Source: Eumeta japonica (lineage: Eukaryota; Arthropoda; Insecta; Lepidoptera; Psychidae). From it: a DNA stretch of 64,000 bases. Below are positions 42,001 through 57,000 of this stretch, in pieces. A model generated the notes under the pieces. The model did no database searches and was not told the DNA's origin. It saw only the letters and a list, made by a program, of their open reading frames with translations. Each line of letters begins with the position of its first letter. The first letter of the stretch is position 1. The DNA lies in contig BGZK01000014.1 of assembly GCA_005406025.1 (NCBI GenBank), positions 868,001 through 932,000 of the forward strand, given 5' to 3'. The position numbers and the translations under genes are program-made.

Positions 42001-45000
42001 AAGTAAGTATAATTAATAACAGTGTCTACAAATTCTCATGCATTAGTAACAATAAACAAACAAAGGGATAAACTGCATGTTAATTGCATTTTAACGCCAA
42101 GCAGCGTTATCTAAGGCCATTCACAGAAGTCGAGTCATCCGCGCTGTGGTTTACGATCTCGACTCTCGTTTTCGGAAAATGAATCATAATAATCAAACTC
42201 GATGAGCAGAAAAAGGTGATGCATTTTAATCGACACATTTCCCGCTCGTGCAGTGATGTTCACTGTTCTTGCAGCAGTTTTGAGTGCACCGCCTCTAGAA
42301 CTAAATTATGTATATCTATTAATAGAAGTTATTTGTTTTTCTTGAAACTTTTACGATAACAATATCTCTATTCGGTAATCAGTGACAACGTAAATTACTC
42401 AACTGGTTTGTTTTATCATGTCGATCTGCATAAACTATATGTTTGTGAAGGAGGCGACGCTCCGATCGATGCGCGTGCGCTGGTACGTGCAGATAAAAAA
42501 AGATGATTACGATAAGGGAATATATTAATTGGACGCCATTTTCTTTTCTTAGGGTTCCGTGCTTAAAACCCATGCTATCCGATTTCAGTACCCTTTCAGT
42601 CCGTTTACAGGTACAACAAGGTCATTCCTTTGGTATCTCTATTCTGAATGAAAAAAATTCACAATTTCTTTATTTAAATAGTAAATAAGTACGTGTACTT
42701 TATATTGGGCATAAGGCAAGATCCAAAAAAAAATGTCAAGCTTATAGTATATGATTTTTAATGGCAATAACTGTAAATTTTTTAGTTATCTCCAAAATTG
42801 TTCGAAAAAATGCCATTTCTCTTATCTTCAAAAATCGTTAGCCAAAAAACTCTAAAATCACTATTTATTATAATTATTCGTACTCTTACAACTCATTTTC
42901 TCAGTTTCCGTTGAATAAGCTGTTACAGATATTACAACAATACAACGTAATATTAAATCATTATTATTATTATAGTAAGTGCGTTTTTCCGCATAATAAT
43001 TTAATAACGCAGTACATTGTTAACATGCCTAAGTCGATGGAGGCGTTATCTAGCGGCCGCTTTCGACGCGGCCTATTAAGATAAATGCTTTTACAGCGCT
43101 ATCGCACGCTGCGAACGCGTGAAATACGCTAACACTATCAGACTAAGTGTTTCAGGGGTGTAATGCACCTTTCAGTCGTATAAATAAATTAGATATAACA
43201 AAAACGTGTATCATAGTACAAAATAAATAACTAAGATTCGGATCTAATTTTTAATAAATCAATGTCGCATTGTGTTGCTTGATTAATTTATTTTAATAAA
43301 ATAAAAGTAATGGGTGTGCATAAACGTGTATGCTTAGTAATGAGCTCTCTGTTTGTGAGGTGAAATAAATAAATTAATTTGGCAAGACGTTATTGTTTAT
43401 TTCCAATCTTCAGAGAGAATGACTTCAACGGTGAGTCGTTAACGTGTCCTCCTACGACGTAAGAGAACATCTTTGGACCGAAGGCCTACATCACTTAAGA
43501 GGACACTCGAACGATTCATACTCCACTAGAAATTATATTTTTACGTAGACATAATAACCACCAAAATTTATACACAAAAATCAGTTTAGTTAAAGCTCGA
43601 TTCAGTGTTTTGAAAGAGTAATACAACTTTTTCTTAGTACAAAATATTAATAAAAGAAACTTATTTTTAAAGAGGAACCCCTGAATATCGTTTACATTTT
43701 ATTGAATTAAATACACACGAGTGCGTAGGTCTACATTACCACTATTGATTGAAAAGACGATATTTTAATTGATACCTAATTAGGCTACATATATAACCTC
43801 TTTTAAATATCCACGTATCACATACGAAGCAGGTGCTATATGGGACGCAGTAGCTCTCTCTTGGCACAAGCGAAAGTCTCTGAAGCCAGCGATTTCAAAG
43901 GAAGTGCGCCACACGGTTGACAGTAGGCCACGCTATCCACTCTTCACTCCATTTTCCTACCCTCGTCTTAAAAATATGCTAAAGAACGTTATTTACAACC
44001 ACTTGAAAGCGACTCGTTCAAACGATAGTAAAGCGGCGCTAACCCATGCGCGATTGAAGTTACCACCACCACCTGTTTTAACGATGAAGGGAAACATCTT
44101 GATGAACGCTGGAGGTCGAAGAAGATTCATAAAATATCCAACCTATCATTTCTTCGAACGAAGTTCCTTAACAGTAGGAGTTTAATGGTAGAAATCCTAA
44201 CACAACATAAAAGCGTATACGACTATCTCTCTCTTTCTCTCTTTTAAAATTTATTATTCAGTAATTTTTTCCATAACGTATTAATTCAAAGTTTTATACT
44301 TTATTTTTAATAAATGAATAACTTTCCTGAATCTCTTTCATTTTATTTCTTTCTTTGCATCATTCGTTCCTGACGGGGGTTCCCCGAGCGCACATATGCT
44401 TTTTCTAGGGAGGTTTATTGTCTCGAATAGAATCTCAAAAACGCTAAACTGTACTGAAATACTGAAAAAGAAAACATAACTCTGGTCCCTTTCATTGTAA
44501 AATAATACAACATATACCAGTTTTTACAGCTATTGAATAAAAAAAGTGTCATTTAAATCGGTGCAATAGTTTTGTTACGATGCTCGAGAAAATAACCCAA
44601 CAAACAAGAAGCTTAAATTGCTTTGAATTCAAAAACGCCTAATAGCCTCATGCAACCATTTTTTCTTATATATCTTTAATGTTAATACACTTTTGTTAAT
44701 GTTGTTATTTAAAAATAGTAATACAAAATAACATCAGCGATTCCGTCATAGATCTGATGAGTTTTTCAGATATTGTTTAATTTTTTTAAGACACCGATAA
44801 AGATGTATTTATGTATACCGATTTCTAAACAATGTGTTTTAGAATAAAAACTCCATGAATTAGTAAGTGCATTTGTGTATTCAATGATATCTTACGATCA
44901 AGAAAAAAGATAAGTAAAAGACGAATGCAAGAAGAAAGTGAGAAATCATTTAGAATTGCATTAAATTGTTATATGTAATAGCTTTAATTTTCTGCAACAT

Positions 45001-48000
45001 CAAGTAGAAACGCATTACAATGATTTCTACAATTTTTTATCTTTAAATTTATATCAAATAGCTCGTTGGGCGTGAGAAAACTATTTATAGAAATAAAAAT
45101 CATGAGAGCCGATAAAATATTTAACTTTGCAATATTATAAGATGAGAAAAATAAAATGTTTTATGTATTGATTATATAAAAAGCTGTTATTCTTTGTTTC
45201 CAATTCTAATACATATTTCTGAAATCTCACACATATGTATTGGTTTAAAAGCATACATTCTCCACTGGATATACATTATTTTCTTTTGTATTTGAGAATC
45301 ACTTTTTTTTACTTTTACATTCAATAAAAAATAGAAGCATAAAACTTTCGACATCTAACAGTTAAACGTATCTATATATGGTAGATTGAAAATTAAAAAT
45401 AACCTAAAAGCAATTTCAATCGATGCGCAGACACACATATATACGGACTATTTTTGGCGTCCCATAAAAATATTATAATCCCATTTGCTATCCCGTATGC
45501 GTATCGCGTACCATACCGGGAGCCGGTAGCTCCGGACGAGAATAGCTCTCTCTGCTCCGCGGTGGCATCCCACTAAAAAACAAAATATGTACACATGCGC
45601 CCGCGCACCCCACCGTTCTGTGCTATAATAAATAAATATATTGTGAATCATAGATTATTATTATAATATTAATTATATAATCGCATAAGTAGTGCATTGT
45701 TTTCGAACATCCTATTTCACAGTTTTGTAGTTGATACCCGACTGTAAACTTATTCGCTTATAAAAATTGGTTACAATCCTTAGCAAAAATTTTAAAACAA
45801 ATTAGCGCATTATGACTATGCGAATGCACCCTACCAGTTGTAAGCACAATATGTACAATAAATCACATAAAGTCACATAGAAAAATAATAAATACCCACT
45901 AGCTCAAAAACTGACTCAATCAAATTTCATTTGGTCGTAATGCAGAAATGGGAGTGGCTCGAATAATCATATAAAGTTCTGTGTCAGGTTTCAGCACTGC
46001 TAAGCCACAACCTTCCATAATCTTTTTGTTTCATATTTAAGGACTAGGATCTTAATCCCCCCGCTCCGGACTAAAGCGGGTCCGGAATCGATGACGACCG
46101 CCGACACCGGCGCGACGACGGTCCGTGGGGCCGGCCGGCCAAGGTGCTGCCCTAGCCGCTCTTTTAATTTGCATTTATTTAAAAATTCATAACATGAATT
46201 CATTCGGGAAATAGGGAGTTTTGAATAAACGATGATGGCATATCAGAAACGAACTGCGGCCGGGATGAGCATTCAAACCGAGATGGGATTCGTGATCAGG
46301 GCGCAAACCGGTGTTGCGACCAAGATTGGGATTAGGATTTAGGCTATGTTCGGGATGAGCATCGTAATCGTCACCGGAATAGACAACGGGAATGGGAACC
46401 GAACGGGGATGGTGTTGAATTCAAAATGAAATTGAAATAAAAATATAGTTTTGTACAGATACGTACATGGGCGAAGCTGTGAGAAAACTTTTTTACATGA
46501 CAACCAACTACTACTGTCTATCTCTAAACCGATTAAATTACGGAATAAATTATTCTTCATTAAAATAATCATATACACTACCATTTTTTTCTATATTTCT
46601 TCGTATAGTATCGTTGAAGCATTACACAACATAACAGCTTCTTTTCCTCAAATCCTGCTGGCAAACCGGAGGGAATTTATAGCTTCTAACTTTCGAATTA
46701 TGGCGATGTATGAGCGGCAGGTCCGTGGTTAAGAGCGTCGCCTATGAGTCATACGGCATTGGATTCGATCCTGACCACGATCAAATGAGTAACGAGTTCT
46801 TCGGTCAAGTTAAGCCGCTAGCTCCGTGCCTCCTAAGAACAAGTTAAGCCCCCGGCCCGTGCTCGGCCGGCGTGGAGGCCTATAGGCCCCAGCCCTTCGA
46901 TCCGAAATAGAAAGATTGTGGTAAATGATTGGTACCTCAGCGGGGAATTATGAAATCTGACACAACATTGAGTTTTTTAAACTGTATTAAAAGAGGAATC
47001 TATTCAATTTTAAATTATTATTTTTTTATACGACGTCACAAGGTTAAATTATCTTAAACAGGTTTGCAATTATCTTTTTGTAAGTTTCTTATTTACTTCG
47101 TCAACTTAATTTCAAGAATGTAACAAAGGAACATCTAATATTTTGATAAAATCTAAATTCACAAGTTTGTGAAGTACGAGTGTTGACGTTTATTAAGTAC
47201 TTTTAATTTAATATATTCGTATAAATATGCTATTTTTAATACATTGTTAAATGTAACAAAGACTAATGAGTCTTTTTAAGCATTACCTTATTTCATTTAA
47301 ATATGATATCCAAAAGTATTGTATATCTATTCATAATTACATGCGATAGCAAACAGTACCTCCGTCTGCAATTAAAATGTTATCTATGTAGTCTTATATG
47401 ATAAAGCTAGAGTTTGTTTGTATATTTGAACGCGGCTACCGATTTAATTTAGAAACCTTTTTCCGTGTCAGATAGTCCGTTTATTGAGGAAGGTTATAGG
47501 CTGTATAATTTTTTTTCTTATCTATTATATATTTAAAAATAAGAAAATAGTGTATGTGTAGCCATGAAACAGAAGACAATATCGAGTCGGTTTTCTGCTT
47601 TAGTGAATAACCTCACTCAATTAATTGGATTATGTATCTATAATGCTTATGAGAAACGGACACGTATTTATTACATTGACTAACGTAACGTACGCAAAAC
47701 CGCGATAGGCGGCTGTATACATTTCGCTGTATCCGTCGATATTTTTAGAAAGTCGCCGCCGCGGCCGGCCGGAGCCCAAAAACCCCGTCGCCCGCCGCCG
47801 GCGCAGTTAAGAAACACCGTAGTTTTTCTCCGCCGCGCCGCGTTTGCGGGCAGCGGTTTCTTTGATTTTCCCACTTTTTCGTATGTCTTACCCAACTGTA
47901 AGTTTTTAAGGTTCTTTCCGCCCTTTTTCTTTTTTAGGATTCCGCGGGCGGCCGACGCCCCGTGTCGGCTGGCCCCGTCGCCGCCGCGTCGTTTAATCCT

Positions 48001-51000
48001 CAGAGACAGCGTATATTAAATCAACGAAGTGCACAGTTGTTTTGAAACTTCATGGTTGCGTAAGTTTTGACGTTCTTTTAGGTCCTAGTCCTTTTGTATC
48101 GGTAACGTAACGATGAGTCACGCGAGAGAGGCCGCCGAATACTCAACTATGATCGGTCTGCCGCGCTCAGCACGCCTTGCAAATGTATTGCAAGTTATTG
48201 TATGTATATTTGTATATGCTACAGTGCGAGATATAAATTAATGTTTAAATATAATTCATAAATGAAGTTGTTACTATTATTTCAACTATACGCATTAAAA
48301 TGATTTTACCATTCAAAGTCGTTGTCACTGTATACCGACTTACAGGCAACCAAATAGTTAAGATCCCTACTGGGGTAATATTTTTTTATCACTCAATCGA
48401 CCGAATTACCCGCAGAGTAGGCGGTGCTCAATTCTATGATACTGCGTTTTTTTTTATCTAGAAGCTCTCGAATCACTCATTAAAATTTTGTAATCGCTCT
48501 CCGGGCCCCCTCAAAAACCGAACACAGATCTGTGCTTAGATCTTAAGACGACGAGAACCCTCGTCCGGCTGCGCGGTCTCAACGAGAAAATTCCACGGTC
48601 GATCGCTTGTAGGTCGACGCGTGAGTCGATAATTGCATGCAGGAGTTTTTTTCTTTGCTGTAAAAACGATTCCGCTATTACCGGGACTCGCACGATTAGC
48701 GAAGAAAAAACATGCTCGATATTCTTGAATGTCTAATTTTGTCTCTTGGTATCGCCAATTAAAACTGTATTTAACATGCCACCGTGTGCGAGTTTCTTAA
48801 ACACCGTTATTCTTGATCGCGCATGAGGAATATGTTTAATAAGCTATGCAGATAAGTACCTCATAGGCATTCATAAGTCATGCCAAATTAATTGACACTA
48901 AAGAATTGAAAGCAAAGAAATCAAGAATAAAGAAAGATTTGGCGACATTGACAAAATATGATGTCGGCGTTCAATTTTCATTTAATACACAAACAAAGAA
49001 TGTAAATTTCAATGAAATTTCCTTTGTCGTTAAAACCACGAGAAACCTCAATGATTACCATTTATTTTATTATTGTGTGTTATTTAAATTTACACACACG
49101 TCATATTCGATCCCTTTTCCTGTCGTTTAAATGAAATAGACCCTATATCAACCTCAATTAATGGACAATGACTCACGAAATTTCAAGTAAGCTTTAAGGA
49201 TAACCCGTAGCCTAAATCCTCAATTATTCTTATAATGACCATCCTTATCCTTATAATAATCCTAATCGTGTTTTTCCAAACTTCTTTAAAGGCCGGAACG
49301 TGGACGAGCGGAAAACCCGCGAGACCGCGACGGGCAACTTAAAATAAGCTCACTTAAGTATCGTGAATCAGACTCATTGGCTCACGCCGGCATAATTTAA
49401 ATCACACACCGTCAGGATTTGAGGCCGCGCACCCGCCGGCTATGCAGTACATTTGGCATCTATATAGAAGGAAAATAACGTTTGTTGTCTGTTTGTATAT
49501 GAAAAATTGCTTAGCTAAATAATTTTATTAGTGTACGTCTCTCGTCTTAAAATAAATGAAGTAATCAAAAATATAGAATAAGTTTTTATGGCTATCTCTA
49601 TATTACATCATCCGACCAAATTGACATTTCCATTTTATCTCAAATTTTTTTTTCCAAAATTTTCTTTAAACGTATCTCGTCAAATATTTGTAATGCACCC
49701 ATAAAATACAAATTATTGTACTATTTGGAAGTGGGTTGACCTTATTATTCATACACGTCAAGTTAAAAAGTAAATTCACTTAAATCAAATAACGTAGATC
49801 TCGAACACTTTAATTTTTATTTATGGAACTCTTGCAACTTAACTTGAATTTTATTTACAAAGTAAATAAATTATATATTTAGAATCATTTACCATTAGCG
49901 ACAGCGCACCATAATATCATTATCACACTTATTTCAGTGGATTTCATTATCATACACATTTAATCCTCAGAAAAAATATATGATATGCATTATCATTTTT
50001 TCGTCGAATTCAATGCCTCGAACTGAGAAATTTTTCTTATAGCGAATTCCACCCGAAGACAGTGAGTAAGAATATAAAAAATCTTATTATTAAACTTTGC
50101 AGTTCGGTGCCAACGCAGGATAATATTATTTATTTACAAGATTCTTCAGACAAAATGCAAATCATTTTGCTTTCCCACTGTACAGTGAGCATTCGTTCAT
50201 CGTGTTAGTCATTAGGCGCTCTGGCATGTGCGCCCTCTGCTGGTGACTAAGTGCATACCTACTGGAGCACTGTGGGACACAAAAACAAATAGACCACATA
50301 TGACCGTAAACTCTTTTAATGCTTTATTTAAGTGCTGTACGCCGCCGTTAAGTTTTCGTTATCATTTTGATCCTCAGGATGGGCTTGCAAGGTGATTTTT
50401 AGGAATCTCTACCTATTAGGCATTTAGATATCACTGTGTACTAGACATTTAGGAATCGTTACTTATTCGGGATTCAGATATCACTGTCTACTAGACATTT
50501 AGGAATCGCTACCTATTCGGGATTTAGATATCACTGTGTACTAGACATTTAGGAATCGCTACTTATTCGGGATTCAGATATCACTGTCTACTAGACATTT
50601 AGGAATCGCTACCTATTCGGGATTTAGATATCACTGTGTACTAGACATTTAGGAATCGCTACCTATTCGGAATTTATATATCACTGTGTACTAGACATTT
50701 AGGAATCGTTACTTATTCGGGATTCAGATATCACTGTCTACTAGACATTTAGGAATCGCTACCTATTCGGGATTTAGATATCACTGTGTACTAGACATTT
50801 AGGAATCGCTACTTATTCGGGATTCAGATATCACTGTCTACTAGACATTTAGGAATCGCTACCTATTCGGGATTTAGATATCACTGTGTACTAGACATTT
50901 AGGAATCGCTACTTATTCGGGATTCAGATATCACTGTCTACTAGACATTTAGGAATCGCTACCTATTCGGGATTTAGATATCACTGTCTACTAGACATTT

Positions 51001-54000
51001 AGGAATCGCTACCTATTCGGAATTCAGATATCACTGTCTACTAGACATTTAGGAATCGTTACCTATTCGGAATTTGGGAATTATTATCTGTTACACATTT
51101 GAGAATCGCTTTTTCAATGCAAACAAAATTTTAAGTAAATGGAATAGCAATAAAATAATATAAGAAGGTACAAATATATCTCTGGTAAGTGGCATTATAC
51201 TAATTCGTTTACAGAATGACACTACTCAATTTTCATGACAATCATGTTACAATATCAACTAAAACAATTCCGTCTATGAAACTGTTAGACCATAGACAGC
51301 TGTAGACAGACCACTAATAATTCAAACTGTTAGACCATAGATAGCTGTAGATGGACCATCAATAATTCAAACTGTACTAGTGAATATTCATCAAATGATT
51401 CAGATGCTCTGGCCGATTTGCAGTACCTATGTTATGACATCATAAAAATATTATAATATTAAAAGGCACCTTTTAAGATACCTGGCTTTACCATACCTTT
51501 TAATATTATTGTATCTCTGTTGGACGTGTTCAATTCGTCTCTGCAACAATTTTATACTAAGTGGCTTTATATAGAATAACAACGATTATTATTTATACCA
51601 AACCGTTTTTAGCTTATTGTAATTAGATTATAATGGAAACGAAATTGCATATCTTGATAGAAGATCGAAACTCATCTTTATGTAAAATTTTATTGTTAAT
51701 AACTATTCGAATTTTCATGCCGAAACAAAAGTGACCAATTATTGTGATCGTACAATAAATCTAGTAAAACTGAGTAATAGTTCAATGAAATCACACAACG
51801 CTCTTAATAACTGTGTATTTGACCTAAATAAAAAAATTTCAAAATCAAATAAAAACGTATACTTCGTTTTTCTATTTTATTTTAGGAAAGCTATCACAAC
51901 CTGTGTGCTCCATTGTTTATTTATAATTTTGTTTATTCGTAATAATTTGATCTTTATCACTCGTAAAAATAAACTTTTGGAAGACTATATTATTTCGGGT
52001 TTCACATTTAAAATCCACTTATTTTATTATTTTTCCTGTCGTCGAATAAATATACAAATTGCTCAATATTCTGTATTGATCTCATTTAGTCCAGCCCAGT
52101 CTCGTCATCGGATCTGACCCGGTCCCTATATCGATTATAATTCCGATCCCGTTCTCGTCCTCGATCCAACTTCCGTATTCGATTCAAATTTTAAATGAAT
52201 ATGCAAAACGAAATAAAATTAAATTAACTTGAAGTCTCAACTCTCTAAGAAATGTGGTACTACTGTACTAAAATATGTGAACTAAAGGTGTTTTAATGTA
52301 GATAATCTTATGTTACTACTTAATGATTATATAATTAAGGATGCGTACTTTGCTACCCTAACGGCTCACATCAACTGAACTTTTCGAATTAATCTCTATA
52401 GAGAGACGTGCAGAGTAGCATGAATTGCTCATTGTGACAATTTAGAAGGAGCGATTCCATCACATAGTGCTTTCTTACAAGTTTATTGATTTATACATCT
52501 AACACACGCCATGAAGACCCTTGACATACACGATTTATTCAGTTTCAATAAAAAAGTATGTTAATAGTTCGGCCAGTGTGAAAGGAATAATTGTATTTTA
52601 TACAGCTGAGCCGTTTGCGTAAAATAAGACTGCTCTACCGGTGAAAGCTGAAGGACGAGCCCTAACATGTATTTTTTAAGATAAAGCCCCTATTACACCA
52701 CACGATACCTGTGTGCCCTGTGCAAAAGAAGGGCGTGGACCCTGGTTATAGTGCAGCGCTGACTACACTACTCTGTCGATCGAGTCTTAACTCAGTTTAA
52801 ACGTAAACATCGACGGAATTGGACGAATTTTTTTATTATGCCCAAGACACGATCGAATCTCCAAAAAGTGGCATTGATTGTAGCACTCGTAACAACCTAA
52901 ATTAAAAATAGAAAGCTGATACAGACCAAGGTGTATTAGGTGTAACGATATTTACAGTTACAAGAAATAATTTCGAATATACAAATAAATCGTGTGCTTG
53001 AACTGCAAAGCGAAGAGGAAGGCACAAACAGACTCAACGAATGCTCACAGCCGCCCTAAGGGCGCAAGCCGAGCTCCCTAACCGTCCTTAGTGTTATTAT
53101 TATGCCTTAATACACCGCTCTTAATTAGAGTAAAGATCCCTTGAAAGTGGGGAAAGCGAAATATATGCCACATTTTTAATGAAAAATTTTTTTTTAGCCT
53201 CAGTTACATGTAGGGAGTGCCCCACCTAGAAATATTTATATTTAACTACTAAAAGTAGCGGCTTGTACAAGACACCCACACCATAAATTCTATCAATATA
53301 GATCTTGTAGTTTTTAAATAAATTGCCTGTGACATACAGACGGACATGACGAAATTATAAGGGTTCCGCTTTTGCCATTTAGGTTCGGAACCCTAAAAAC
53401 AGTCTTGAACAATATATAATTTTATGTATTCAATAACAAATTTATGCTGAATAAATGTATTAAGGCAATGCATTGCAATTGTCAATAACAATATGCAGTA
53501 CATATATTTAATAATAATTCTCTTCATTTGCATTTTCGAACCGCTTGCCATTTTAAGCGGTATGCGACAAAATAACTCAAGGCTTCAGAAACGTATCACA
53601 AGCTTTTTGAGGATTCCGTAATCAAAAATTACCAAAGAGACTTTATTACTAAGCCTGTCTATCCCTCCATCTATCTATTGCAGCTTTGAAGCGCAGTATA
53701 GTTTAAACCGCAATTGGTAAAAGTCGGTTAAAAAATATTTGTTATTATTGCCCATGGGGGGTCCCGCACAAGAAACATATTTTTTTCAAGTTTATTTTTT
53801 ATCAATCGCAAAAATGCTAAAACGCAAACGACAAACTTAGATTATAGTCCTCATTATAATCCAAATTCTAAAGATAACTATAAATAATAGAAACCAAGTA
53901 CGAGTCGCAGTCGCGCCAAGAATCCCAAAGCGAATGAAAAACAAAACATATTTGTTTCGATACTTAAATATATAACGCCAATATATTGCCTCGTGGTACG

Positions 54001-57000
54001 AAACCGTCGGTGCGCAAACACACCTCACACTTGACCGATATTTTTGGATAAGCTGAAATTCGAAACAAATCAAACAACAATCCAGTATATATATCCGTCC
54101 ATTTGTTTAAACAACTTCGTTTTGTTAAGAGACACGGGGCACCTAAACAAACAGCGAAGCTAATGTATTTTCTTCTTTGTGCAAACTAAATGTTCCTCGA
54201 ATCAACGACGGGACCGCATCTTTAATCTGGGGTCTGTGGTTTATCGCTGCGCCGACTAAATTTTGCAGGAAGTTTTCGTTAATATTGCTAATGTAATATT
54301 AACTAAAACGGCAAACTAGTTTTCCGTACACTAACACAACCATGTTCAGAGATGTCAAATAATTTTCAGCTAAATTTTCTTCGGCGCTAACTATCCGATT
54401 CGTATGTGCCGTTGAAAATCCTTTAATTGAAAATAAAGTAATCGCCTACCTTTCTAGATCCGAAAGTCCTGCAGACCCATGTTCTTTTTGGAGTTTGTCA
54501 ACTTTTTGACGTATTTATTATTAAAATCGTAGCCATTTTCGTCGGTTCGATTCGGACTTTAAAAAAATAAATAAAATTAACTATAAAACCGCGTGAACAC
54601 TTCCACGGTTAGAACTAAACTGAAGCAATTTCACCAACGAGCGTCGTCTAAGGTGCGAAGTGCGGAGCGTTTGAAAGCTTTTTCTTCCATTGCCGGCTCG
54701 TTATAGAGGTTGAAACTTAATTGTCGAATGAAGCGAGCAATGAGTGCGTATCGAATAGTCGATATCGTTCTACATTCGTTTGCAATTCGTCAAATAATTC
54801 CAGAACTGAAAAACTGACAAGCACTAACTAGTTAACAAATTACTGTAATAAGTCAAGACGTATTCTCAAAAAAAAAAATTGAATATGGTAATTCATTTGA
54901 ATATATTATTTAGTGGAAAGCTATTGAAGAATAAAATGTGTGTCAGAAGTGAAGCTGTGCCAAAAGTGTCACTTAAAAATTCTCAACGGTCAACTATTTG
55001 GGTCAAAATCATTAGCAAGCAAATTTCATATTTTTTTCAGCATCTCTGAAGTCCCGACGTCGGGTTATGATATTTGAAGTTTGTTTGCTTGCAGGACACA
55101 ATGTATAATAAGCTGTATATACTGAAATATGTAGGAGCGCTTAAAGAAAGAGGAAAATGTTTTTTATTCGACATAAGGTGCTTACTCACTGTCGTTTAAA
55201 ATCAAAACAAATGTAAATACAAGGAGGAGAACCGACGAGGAACGCCTTAAACTCCTATAATTCTTATGTTATAATTTAGGTTTACGACTTCACTTGAGAA
55301 TTTGTAAATTCAAGATAAAGTTTCCTGTAACATGGAAAAGTATATATATCAAAACACTTTATTTTCGATTCGAAAACGACATATCGATCATTATTACAAT
55401 AACAAAAATATAGTCTTCGCCATCAGTCGTGGGCGGATGTCCCCTCGTGAGTATCAGCTTTTTAATGACATCGCTGCCGAAAGATACACTCCTATATTTT
55501 TTTTATTTTTTTGTGTTTTACAACGAGAAGTTTGGAAGCTGAAGATGCTTTACTCGCCGATCCAGTACTGGTCGGGAAATCAAGATGACCCTCGACATCA
55601 GTGACGACGTGCCCTTCGAGGCGACGGGCGAGTGCTTTTAATAACATTCGTTGCTGGACTTACCATACCATCCTAGATTTACCTACCACCGGTTGCTGGC
55701 CCCCGTTCTATCAAAAATTAGGCGAGATGTCCAGTTCATTTCCACCTTTTTACGAACCTTTTACTTCTAAAACGAAGCAATCGACTTTACTCTTCGCAAA
55801 TTGTAAATATCATTTTCAACTATTAATCAGATATGACATGATGTTTGATATTATTGATACTAATTATGATACCAAAAGTTAACGTAACCTAATTATAAAC
55901 CTAACAACCAACAGTCAACGGCTGTTGACAATTGGTTAGGTTAGGTCTTATTTTAGGTCGTAGGCCCGCAGACGACTACGCTCGCTGTAATACGCCAATA
56001 TCAATGCAAATTATATAAGACAGTATGTATAAAAATTATGAACAGTAATCAGAATCTAATTCATCAAAACATTGTGGATGTGGAATGGATATGGTTTTTA
56101 AAGGGAACGCCCGTCGATACCTTTGAGGCAAATAGCGTTTGAAGCGTCTAAACTTATATTTAGAATATTAAAAGAGTTAATCATTTTATCGAAATATTTT
56201 AATAATTTTAATCGGTTTTCTCTGAAATATTTTTACGTGAAACGTGGAACGCGCGCAAGATTAATATTTCCTGACGAAAAATTTTACTTTAAATTATATT
56301 GTTTCCCGCAACATTGAATAAAAACGCTGTATAAAGTTATTAGAAAATAATACAAAATATTTACAAGTTATTTATTGAATGTATCTTACAAGGACGGATC
56401 CAGGGGACGGATAAGCTAGGTATTTTTCTTACTGTTGTACTCGAATTAGAGCCATTCCTGACTGACCCTCATACGTGACTCGAATGCTGGATCCCTTGGT
56501 ATCTTATTTCGTCAAATTTTCAATTCATGCAACTTTTTAGATAACAATCATTACTTTAGAATTTTTCCAACCCTCAACAAATTCATGAGTGAAAAATATG
56601 TTTCAACAGCTTTATATTTTCACTCTCACCAATAAAGAAAAAATTTACTTATGCACGAATTTTGGCATTGTCGTACATGAACATAATTGCAAATCAAAAG
56701 TGAACTTTATTCAAATGAATTGATACCAGTTCATATTTTTAAAAAATCTAAAAATAAATCGATATCTAGCATGAAAAATTTAAAGCGAACTCAAAACTGC
56801 GGATCGACCTAAGATAGGTATCTCTATAAATAACACAAGGAATCAAATAGGTTTAGAACATTTAATTTTGTTTTTCCAATACCGATTTTAACGTGTCCGA
56901 AGTGTGTTTTTGACTTCTGAAGGTGATCAATAAAATATTTTTGTCACGGAAAATCGATTTTAGCGTTGTTCTACGAAAATGCGAAAATGTAAACAGCATT

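Noticed and set aside
46725..46775. Possible tRNA gene (A- and B-box-like motifs)
   Set aside because: No cloverleaf with a paired acceptor stem could be drawn; the shared tail with other copies shows it is a SINE head.
50401..51115. Regularly spaced repeats resembling a CRISPR array
   Set aside because: Units are contiguous 50-bp tandem copies with no unique spacers; it is a eukaryotic satellite.
51731..52117. 128-codon frame rich in Asn, Phe and Ile
   Set aside because: Expected by chance in AT-rich DNA; no motif, no splice evidence.
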